Source: Burkholderiales bacterium (lineage in GTDB: Bacteria; Pseudomonadota; Gammaproteobacteria; Burkholderiales; Burkholderiaceae_C). From it: DNA of 8,151 nucleotides. Below the pieces are notes generated by a model. That model did no database searches. It was given only the letters and a program-made list of their open reading frames with translations, and was not told the origin of the DNA. The DNA lies in NCBI GenBank assembly GCA_005793295.1, contig SXSX01000114.1:1-8151 (forward strand). Reading direction: 5' to 3'. The position numbers were made by a program, and so were the translations under genes. This document shows, in pieces, positions 1 through 5,213 of this stretch. Positions within the stretch are counted from its first letter, which is position 1. Each line of letters begins with the position of its first letter.

Positions 1-1004
1 GTCAAACTGAGTAAGAGTTCCAGCCCCGTGGCACCGGGTTCACTTTCTGCAAAAGGAAGGTCTTTTTCATCGGCACCTACAGGCGTATGGTCTGAAACCA
101 AGGCGTCAATGGTTCCGTCGGCGAGTCCTGCTCGCAGAGCTTCGCGGTCACGCTGTTGGCGCAGCGGCGGGGTCAAGCGGGTTCGGCTGTCAAAGTAGCC
201 AACGTCGAGGTCGGTGAGATGCAGGGAGTTGATGCTGACGTCACAGGTCACTGGCAAGCCTTGTGCCTTGGCCAAGCGCACCAGTTCGACGCCTGCGGCG
301 CTGCTGATACGGCACAAGTGAACACGGGCATCGGTGGCACGCACCAGTTCAAAAATCGTATGCAAAGCGATGGTTTCTGCGGCAACCGGAACGCCGCTTA
401 AGCCCATGCGGGTGGCTAAAGGCCCGCTGGCTGCAACGCCTTTGCCCAAGTACAACTCTTGGGGTCGCAGCCATACGGTATAGCCAAAAGAACGGGCGTA
501 TTGCAAGGCGCGTTGCATCACCTGCGTATTGGCCAGCGCCACTTCGGCCTGACCAAAACCGATACAACCAGCTTCGGAGAGTTGCAGCATCTCGGTCAAA
601 ATTTCGCCATTCAAGCCGCGGGTTAATGCGCCCAAAGGCAAGACCCGGGCTTGGTGCAATTTTTCAGCGCGAAAGCGAAGCATCTCAACCAAGCCGGGCT
701 CGTCCAACACGGGATCCGTATCAGGTGGGCACACCAAACTGGTCACACCGCCGGCAACCGCAGCCGCCATTTCTGACTCCAGCATGCCTTCATGCTCATA
801 ACCGGGCTCGCGCAATCGCGCGGCCAAGTCCACCAAACCGGGGCACACGATGCATCCGGTAGCGTTGATGACCTTACCAGGCGTAAAGTCCGCCGGAATT
901 TCGCCGATAGCGAGAATCCGGCCTGCGGATATGGCTAGATCGGCTTGAGCGTCAAAGCCACTGGCAGGGTCTAGGACGTGGCCATTTTGAATCAGTATTT
1001 TCAT
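1..1004 (-). CDS. pyrX: Inactive dihydroorotase-like protein PyrC' (PyrX), C-terminus beyond left edge
   Basis: This is a dihydroorotase-family (amidohydrolase) protein that has probably lost catalysis. I translated 334 residues from the ATG at 1004; the family is usually a little over 400 residues, so the C-terminus lies outside the window. The family frame is clear: an N-terminal small beta domain (about 1-50), then 'CPGLVDL' and 'LREPG' (54-68), 'GGVTSLVCPPDT' (85-96), and 'SDHTP' (304-308). The metal-binding HxH before LREPG is replaced by A61-A62-R63. The usual 'HicH' strand reads 'HLCRIS' (229-234), the FSDDG-type segment reads 'FGQAE' (150-154), and only the late Asp (D305) survives. 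Known biology: in Pseudomonas and relatives such a PyrC' homologue is needed to assemble active aspartate transcarbamoylase with PyrB. A true PyrC elsewhere in the genome is inferred. It lies 10 bp after pyrB and has a good Shine-Dalgarno sequence. Confidence 0.93.
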   Translation of the reverse strand, partial: MKILIQNGHVLDPASGFDAQADLAISAGRILAIGEIPADFTPGKVINATGCIVCPGLVDLAARLREPGYEHEGMLESEMAAAVAGGVTSLVCPPDTDPVLDEPGLVEMLRFRAEKLHQARVLPLGALTRGLNGEILTEMLQLSEAGCIGFGQAEVALANTQVMQRALQYARSFGYTVWLRPQELYLGKGVAASGPLATRMGLSGVPVAAETIALHTIFELVRATDARVHLCRISSAAGVELVRLAKAQGLPVTCDVSINSLHLTDLDVGYFDSRTRLTPPLRQQRDREALRAGLADGTIDALVSDHTPVGADEKDLPFAESEPGATGLELLLSL

Positions 1005-1011
1005 GGTGCGG

Positions 1012-1017
1012 TCCTTA
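1012..1017 (-). promoter_or_regulatory. Ribosome-binding site of pyrC', overlapping the pyrB stop
   Basis: On the minus strand the sequence reads TAAGGA, seven bases before the ATG at 1004. Its first three bases are the pyrB stop codon. This fixes the pyrC' start and suggests that ribosomes ending pyrB can restart on pyrC', as expected for subunits of one complex. Confidence 0.7.
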
Positions 1018-1977
1018 GGCTTCGTTGCTGGCGACGATACTCATGACGGCCATTCGCACTGCGATACCGAATGTCACCTGTGGCAGGATGACGCTTTGCC
1101 CACCATCGACCACCGCAGAGTCAATTTCCACACCCCGGTTGATGGGGCCGGGGTGCATCACGATGGCATCGCTTTTGGCAAGCGTGAGTTTTTCTGGGGT
1201 CAGGCCAAAGCTTTTGAAATACTCTTGGCTGGAAGGCAGAAGCGCTCCGTTCATTCTTTCATTTTGCAAGCGCAGCATGATGATGACGTCACAACCTTTG
1301 ATACCTTCTTCCAAGTTATTAAAGACACGCACACCCATGTGGGCCATGTCGCTTGGAACCAAGGTTTTAGGTCCGACCACGCGGACTTCAGCGCAACCCA
1401 AGGTGGTCAGCGCGTGAATATCGGAGCGGGCGACACGCGAATGCAAAACATCGCCAATGATGGCGACGGTGAGGTTAGAAAAATCTTTCTTAAAGTGCCG
1501 AATGGTGTACATGTCGAGCAAGCCCTGGGTCGGGTGGGCGTGTCGACCGTCACCGGCGTTGACCACGTGAACGTGGGGCGCAACATGTTGCGCGATCAGG
1601 TACGGAGCGCCCGATTCGCCGTGGCGGACCACAAAAATATCCGCCGCCATCGCGCTGAGGTTGGCAATGGTGTCTAACAATGACTCGCCTTTGGAGGCTG
1701 ACGAGCGGGCAATATCGAGGTTGATCACATCCGCTGATAAGCGTGTCGCTGCGATTTCAAAAGTGGTACGGGTTCGGGTACTGTTTTCAAAAAAGAGATT
1801 GAAGACGCTTTTTCCGCGCAACAAAGGCACTTTTTTAACCTCACGGTCGCTGACCGATACGAAGTTAGCCGCCGTGTCCAATATATGGGTCAGGATGTCT
1901 TTGGACAGCCCTTCGGTAGAGAGTAAATGGATGAGTTCGCCGTGGCCGTTGAGCTGGGGGTTGCGTCGGTGCAGCAT
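1015..1977 (-). CDS. pyrB: Aspartate carbamoyltransferase catalytic chain
   Basis: It joins carbamoyl phosphate and L-aspartate to give N-carbamoyl-L-aspartate, the committed step of cytoplasmic pyrimidine synthesis. The 320-residue chain has normal catalytic-chain length. The carbamoyl-phosphate domain carries 'FFENSTRTRTTFE' (62-74) with the STRTR phosphate loop and 'SSASKGES' (92-99), whose K96 is the lysine donated across the trimer interface. 'HPTQGLLD' (148-155) follows. The aspartate domain carries 'GDVLHSR' (175-181), 'MLRLQNERM' (234-242) and 'HPGPINRG' (275-282). All expected active-site motifs are present. The ATG at 1977 lies 2 bp after the pyrR stop, with GAAGGA nine bases upstream. 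No pyrI regulatory subunit gene is nearby; the neighbouring pyrC' instead suggests the PyrB-PyrC' type of holoenzyme. Confidence 0.98.
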   Translation of the reverse strand: MLHRRNPQLNGHGELIHLLSTEGLSKDILTHILDTAANFVSVSDREVKKVPLLRGKSVFNLFFENSTRTRTTFEIAATRLSADVINLDIARSSASKGESLLDTIANLSAMAADIFVVRHGESGAPYLIAQHVAPHVHVVNAGDGRHAHPTQGLLDMYTIRHFKKDFSNLTVAIIGDVLHSRVARSDIHALTTLGCAEVRVVGPKTLVPSDMAHMGVRVFNNLEEGIKGCDVIIMLRLQNERMNGALLPSSQEYFKSFGLTPEKLTLAKSDAIVMHPGPINRGVEIDSAVVDGGQSVILPQVTFGIAVRMAVMSIVASNEA

Positions 1978-1979
1978 GG

Positions 1980-2474
1980 TCAGGCGTCCTTCACATCAAA
2001 ACTAAATATTCCAGTGTCATTGCGGGCCAAGGCCAAAGATTGCGCAGCACTGAGGCTGACGCGAGCGGCGGCGTAGTCCGCCTGAATGGGTAACTCTCGC
2101 CCGCCCCGGTCCACCATCACTGCCAACTTGACACTCGCGGGTCGGCCGTAATCAAACAACTCGTTGATAACGGCTCGCAGGGTGCGCCCGGTATAAAGAA
2201 CGTCGTCGAGCAATACGATGTGGGCCCCGTTTACATCAAAGGGTAGCTTGGTCTGTCCGCCAGCGGCAAGGCCGCGCTGGGCGAAGTCATCGCGGTGCAT
2301 CGACGAAGAAATCGTACCGTGCACCCCTTCCAATCCCAAATCTTTTTGCAAGCGCTCAGCCAACCACGCGCCGCCCGATGTGATTCCGACCAAGCGGGCA
2401 GGCGTTTCGCTTAACAGCGGAACCGCCCGCCAAAGCTCGCGGTACAGCGCCTCAGCGTCTAGAACAAGTGTCAT
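1980..2474 (-). CDS. pyrR: PyrR-type uracil phosphoribosyltransferase / pyrimidine operon regulator
   Basis: This 164-residue protein of the PyrR family has a type I phosphoribosyltransferase fold. The PRPP-binding motif 'VLLDDVLYTGRT' (87-98) is intact, the N-terminal 'GITSGGAWLAERL' (30-42) matches the phosphate-binding loop region, and 'VDRGGRELPIQADYAA' (121-136) is the PyrR-typical segment. Family members convert uracil and PRPP to UMP. In Bacillus they also bind pyr mRNA to control attenuation. Here the gene starts inside the end of ruvX (ATGA overlap, 2471-2474), so there is no room for a leader or attenuator directly before it. A uracil-salvage role, or control at a distant site, is therefore more likely than Bacillus-type attenuation of pyrB. 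A strong Shine-Dalgarno sequence supports the ATG at 2474. Confidence 0.94.
   Translation of the reverse strand: MTLVLDAEALYRELWRAVPLLSETPARLVGITSGGAWLAERLQKDLGLEGVHGTISSSMHRDDFAQRGLAAGGQTKLPFDVNGAHIVLLDDVLYTGRTLRAVINELFDYGRPASVKLAVMVDRGGRELPIQADYAAARVSLSAAQSLALARNDTGIFSFDVKDA
1987..1992 (-). promoter_or_regulatory. Ribosome-binding site of pyrB within the pyrR end
   Basis: The minus strand reads GAAGGA nine bases before the pyrB ATG at 1977, inside the last codons of pyrR. It supports the chosen pyrB start and translational coupling with pyrR. Confidence 0.65.
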
Positions 2475-2875
2475 GGATTGAGGCTCCTCAAAAATTGCTC
2501 CAAGATGATGCAGGCTGATGCGGCATCGGCATCCTTCGCGCCCGAGGCCAACGCTTCGGTGGTACTGTAACGCTCGTCGACCTCGAATACCGGCAAGCCA
2601 AAGCGGCCGTGTAACTGGCGTCCAAATTTTTGGGCTCGCTGCGTATTTTCATGGGCCTCGCCGTCAGGATGGTAGGGAACACCAATCACCAGAGCGTCAG
2701 GTTGCCATTCTTTTAAACGCAGGGCGATTTCTGTAAATCGGGCGTCGCCAAGGGCTGCGATGGTGGGTTGCGCTTGCGCGGTTCCTAATAAGCGGTTGCC
2801 AACGGCTACGCCGGTTCGCTTCATGCCAAAGTCAAAGGCCATGAAGGTACTCAGGCGCGAAGCCACTTCACTCAT
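2471..2875 (-). CDS. ruvX: Putative pre-16S rRNA nuclease, YqgF/RuvX family
   Basis: This is a small cytoplasmic RNase H-fold nuclease of the YqgF family, implicated in 16S rRNA 5'-end maturation and known in older literature as a Holliday junction resolvase homologue. It has 134 residues, the normal size. The acidic active-site positions are visible: D15 in 'AFDFGMKRTGVAVG' (13-26), E101 in 'VDERYSTTEA' (99-108), and D116/D118 in 'KDADAASACIILEQF' (114-128). 'VIGVPYHPDG' (63-72) is the family loop. I chose the ATG at 2875, which overlaps the algH stop as ATGA. A longer in-frame reading from a TTG at 2905 adds ten residues that are not family-like and would overlap algH further. Its 3' end overlaps pyrR the same way. 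No strong Shine-Dalgarno is seen, which fits translational coupling to algH. Confidence 0.94.
   Translation of the reverse strand: MSEVASRLSTFMAFDFGMKRTGVAVGNRLLGTAQAQPTIAALGDARFTEIALRLKEWQPDALVIGVPYHPDGEAHENTQRAQKFGRQLHGRFGLPVFEVDERYSTTEALASGAKDADAASACIILEQFLRSLNP
2478..2491 (-). promoter_or_regulatory. pyrR ribosome-binding site inside a short inverted repeat
   Basis: The minus strand reads TTGAGGAGCCTCAA. The Shine-Dalgarno GAGGAG (2489-2484) lies nine bases before the pyrR ATG at 2474. The arms TTGAG and CTCAA can pair around a GAGC tetraloop and so cover part of the Shine-Dalgarno. The segment also encodes the RuvX C-terminus (Leu-Arg-Ser-Leu-Asn). The ribosome-binding site is well supported; the regulatory hairpin is only a possibility, as a five-pair stem is weak. 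Confidence 0.5.
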
Positions 2876-3471
2876 GCACTGCCCGCCTGCGGAGAAATCA
2901 TCCAAGCTTCAACACCGAGTAAGGACAAGGCGCTGTCGTAGCGCTTTTCGATGGGCGTGTCAAAAATGATACTGGCGTCGGCGTCCACCGTGAGCCAGCT
3001 GTTTTCTTTGATTTCTGTCTCCAACTGCCCCTCGCCCCATGAGGAGTAACCTAAAGACACCAAAACTTTACGCGGGCCCATCCCTCCCGCGATCGCCTCG
3101 AGTACATCACGCGAAGTAGTCATCTCTAAGCCGCCCGGGATGACCATGGTGGAAGCGTACGTAGGCTCTTGGGGGCGTTCCGATTCTTGGTAAGTGGGTT
3201 CGTGGAGCACGAAACCGCGCTCTTCATGCACCGGTCCGCCTTGAAAGACAGCTTGGTCAGCCAAGTCGGAGCGCTGCAAATGCAAATCCACTTTTCCGAA
3301 CAGGGCCGCCATTTTGAGCTCAGCTGGTTTATTGATAATGATTCCCAGGGCACCGCGGGGGCTGTGTTCACACAGATAAACGACGCTTTTAGAGAATAGC
3401 CCGTCTTCCAAGCCCGGCATTGCAATTAAAAAATGGTGGGTGAGGTTGGTAGGTGCAGAATCGCCAGACAT
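2872..3471 (-). CDS. algH: YqgE/AlgH family protein (UPF0301)
   Basis: This 199-residue YqgE/AlgH protein has no well-defined molecular function; the AlgH name comes from effects on alginate production in Pseudomonas. Family blocks appear in order: 'HFLIAMPGLEDGLFSKSVVY' (13-32), 'GALGIIINKP' (40-49), 'FQGGPVHEERGFVLH' (76-90), 'TTSRDVLEAIAGG' (118-130), 'LGYSSWGEGQLE' (140-151), 'ENSWL' (156-160) and 'DTPIEKRYD' (171-179). There is no signal peptide or membrane segment, so it is probably cytoplasmic. It heads the minus-strand operon and overlaps ruvX by four bases; algH-ruvX pairing is common in proteobacteria. The ATG at 3471 has no recognisable Shine-Dalgarno upstream; instead an AT-rich TAAAAT ends six bases before it. 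Confidence 0.94.
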   Translation of the reverse strand: MSGDSAPTNLTHHFLIAMPGLEDGLFSKSVVYLCEHSPRGALGIIINKPAELKMAALFGKVDLHLQRSDLADQAVFQGGPVHEERGFVLHEPTYQESERPQEPTYASTMVIPGGLEMTTSRDVLEAIAGGMGPRKVLVSLGYSSWGEGQLETEIKENSWLTVDADASIIFDTPIEKRYDSALSLLGVEAWMISPQAGSA

Positions 3472-3492
3472 AGTTTTATTTTAGCGGCAGGT
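3472..3492. promoter_or_regulatory. 21-bp divergent gap between algH and phr
   Basis: Only 21 bp separate the two divergent start codons, so promoters for both genes must overlap the gap and the opposing coding sequences. For phr, a weak candidate is TTGGTA (3446-3451) and CATAGT (3469-3474) with a 17-bp spacer, four matches to each consensus box. For algH, TAAAAT on the minus strand (3483-3478) looks like a -10 box but has no good -35 partner. The exact elements are uncertain. Confidence 0.3.
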
Positions 3493-4992
3493 ATGCAAAA
3501 ACTTTTTTCGACCGGTTTGGTTTGGTTTAGGCGCGATTTACGCACCCACGACAACGCCGCCTTAGCTACAGCGCTCCAGCAATGCGATCAGGTGCATTGT
3601 GTTTTTGTCTTTGACCGCACCATTTTGGACAACCTTCCCCGCTCTGACCGGCGGGTTGAATTCATTTGGGGCAGCGTGCTGGCGCTAGATACGGATTTAC
3701 GATCGCTGGCAAGTGAGGACACACCTCACACAGGTTTGATCGTTCGACGTGCCATTGCTGAAACTGAAATCCCCATGCTCGCGCAAGCCTTAAAGGCGCA
3801 AGCTGTCTTTGCGGCTAACGACTATGAGCCACAAGCTGTGGCACGTGATGCTTCAGTTCAGGCCGCATTAGAAAAGCAAAGTATCACATGGGTCGGTGTC
3901 AAAGACCACGTCATATTTGAAAAGCGGGAAGTCCTGACCCAAATGGGCAAGCCCTATGGCGTTTTTACCCCCTATATGCGAGCATGGTTGGCCCGTCTTA
4001 ACGATGGGTTTTTACCCACATGGGATGGCAGCAACGCTAAAAAAGCCTTGGCCGCAAGGCCCGCCGCTTTTGCAAATGCTATCCCCTCGTTAGAAGCGCT
4101 CGGATTTGAAACAACCAACTTACAAAGTTTAGGCCTATTGCCAGGAGCCCGCGGGGGCGAACAACTGCTTGCCGATTTCTGGAGTCGGTTAGAGGCGTAT
4201 GACGAAACACGCAATTTCCCGAGCATTAAAGGGCCGAGTTACTTAGGGGTTCATTTGCGTTTTGGCACGGTCTCCATTCGCCAGTTGGTTCGCCTTGCGC
4301 TGCCGCTGCACCGAGATGGGCGCACGGGTGCAAGCGTTTGGCTCAGCGAACTTATTTGGAGAGATTTTTATTTTCAAATCGTAGCCAATTTCCCCCATGT
4401 GGCCCAAGGCGCATTCAAGCCCGAATACGACGCCATCGCTTGGGAACAGGGGGCGCACGCCGAACAATTATTTAAGGCGTGGTGCGAAGGGCGCACTGGC
4501 TATCCTTTGGTGGACGCTGCAATGGCCCAACTCAACCAAACAGGCTATATGCACAACCGGCTAAGAATGGTCGCGGGCAGTTTTTTAGTCAAACACTTAG
4601 GGATTGATTGGCGCTGGGGGGAAAAATATTTTGCACAGCATCTCAACGACTTTGACCTGTCCGCCAATAACGGAGGCTGGCAATGGGTGAGTTCCAGTGG
4701 GTGTGACGCGCAACCCTATTTCCGCATTTTTAACCCGGTAAGCCAAAGCGAAAAATTCGACGCCCAAGGCAAGTTTATCAAGCGCTACCTTCCCGCTTTA
4801 GCTGCGCTTGACGCCAAGAGTATTCACGCCCCGTGGCTTGCGAAACCGTTAGCATTAGAAGCAGCAGGCTTAGAGTTAGGGCGGGATTACCCACTGCCCG
4901 TGGTGGACCACGCAACAGCCAGAGCCCGTACCTTGCAACGCTACGGCGCGGTTAAAAAAGCGCCATTGCCAAAAGAAGGCGAAGGGGCTTAA
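3493..4992 (+). CDS. phrB: Deoxyribodipyrimidine photolyase (class I CPD type)
   Basis: This blue-light-driven flavoenzyme splits cyclobutane pyrimidine dimers in DNA. The 499-residue chain has an N-terminal photolyase alpha/beta domain starting 'LVWFRRDLR' (9-17) and a C-terminal FAD-binding helical domain. The latter has 'SELIWRDFYFQ' (285-295), 'GYPLVDAAMAQL' (336-347), 'HNRLRMVAGSFLVK' (354-367), 'NNGGWQW' (392-398) and 'PYFRIFNP' (408-415). W396, W373 (in 'DWRWGE') and W317 (in 'AIAWEQ') fit the tryptophan electron-transfer triad of E. coli photolyase. Asn-392/393 contact the flavin region in the family. I chose the ATG at 3493 because the family begins here; an in-frame ATG at 3433 would add 20 unrelated residues and overlap algH by 39 bp. 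The Shine-Dalgarno is poor. TTA leucine codons are clearly more frequent than in neighbouring genes, which may mean separate ancestry. Confidence 0.97.
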   Translation: MQKLFSTGLVWFRRDLRTHDNAALATALQQCDQVHCVFVFDRTILDNLPRSDRRVEFIWGSVLALDTDLRSLASEDTPHTGLIVRRAIAETEIPMLAQALKAQAVFAANDYEPQAVARDASVQAALEKQSITWVGVKDHVIFEKREVLTQMGKPYGVFTPYMRAWLARLNDGFLPTWDGSNAKKALAARPAAFANAIPSLEALGFETTNLQSLGLLPGARGGEQLLADFWSRLEAYDETRNFPSIKGPSYLGVHLRFGTVSIRQLVRLALPLHRDGRTGASVWLSELIWRDFYFQIVANFPHVAQGAFKPEYDAIAWEQGAHAEQLFKAWCEGRTGYPLVDAAMAQLNQTGYMHNRLRMVAGSFLVKHLGIDWRWGEKYFAQHLNDFDLSANNGGWQWVSSSGCDAQPYFRIFNPVSQSEKFDAQGKFIKRYLPALAALDAKSIHAPWLAKPLALEAAGLELGRDYPLPVVDHATARARTLQRYGAVKKAPLPKEGEGA

Positions 4993-5162
4993 ATTTGCAC
5001 CATTTCAAAGTCTTCTTTGCGGGCGCCACATTCGGGGCATGTCCAATTCATAGGCACGTCGGCCCACAATGTTCCGACGGGGATTCCATCGTCAGGCGCA
5101 CCTAAGGTTTCGTCATAAATCCAGCCACAAATCAGGCACATCCAGGTTTTAGCTTCGGTCAC
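4989..5162 (-). CDS. rubA: Rubredoxin
   Basis: This small cytoplasmic iron protein carries one electron on an Fe(Cys)4 centre. The 57-residue product starting at the GTG at 5162 has the two ligand knuckles C9-L-I-C12 and C42-P-E-C45, the typical 'KTWMCLICGWIYDE' start (5-18), 'DVPMNWTCPECGARKEDFE' (35-53), and normal rubredoxin length. The frame stays open upstream to a TTG at 5261, but those 33 residues are not rubredoxin-like and run into the opposite thiD start. An internal ATG at 5141 would lose the first strand. GTG at 5162 is therefore preferred; a weak AAGG lies about 11 bases upstream. Its stop codon overlaps that of the convergent photolyase gene. The redox partner is not apparent here. 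Confidence 0.95.
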   Translation of the reverse strand: MTEAKTWMCLICGWIYDETLGAPDDGIPVGTLWADVPMNWTCPECGARKEDFEMVQI

Positions 5163-5213
5163 GGTGTCACATCGCCTTGAGAATAGAATTGTCTGATTGT
5201 AATAAGGTCCTAC
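5163..5213. promoter_or_regulatory. 51-bp divergent gap between rubredoxin and thiD-like gene
   Basis: This AT-richer gap must hold at least part of both promoters. On the plus strand, TTGAGA (5177-5182) and TGTAAT (5198-5203) each match five of six consensus bases, but the spacer is only 15 bp. A start near 5210 would also leave almost no leader and exclude the AAGG at 5204-5207, so this pair is doubtful. A small direct repeat ATTGT-CTG-ATTGT spans 5188-5200. No clear minus-strand pair was recognised. Confidence 0.3.
5204..5207 (+). promoter_or_regulatory. Ribosome-binding site of thiD-like gene
   Basis: AAGG lies six bases before the ATG at 5214 and supports that start over the internal ATG at 5295, which would begin at the family core but has no Shine-Dalgarno. 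Confidence 0.5.

Noticed and set aside
1003..1677. 224-codon open frame on the plus strand opposite pyrB
   Set aside because: It lies fully antisense to a gene with all its catalytic motifs; its translation has no family-like pattern and it has no Shine-Dalgarno.
2876..2905. Ten-residue ruvX extension from a TTG at 2905
   Set aside because: The ATG at 2875 forms an ATGA overlap with the algH stop and gives the usual family length.
3433..3492. Longer photolyase start at the ATG at 3433
   Set aside because: The added 20 residues are unlike the family N-terminus and would overlap the divergent algH coding by 39 bp; the frame opens only because that stretch is antisense algH.
5006..5019. CAAAG-TCTT-CTTTG hairpin near the photolyase end as a terminator
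   Set aside because: The five-pair stem is AT-rich, has no T-run after it on either strand, and lies inside rubredoxin coding.
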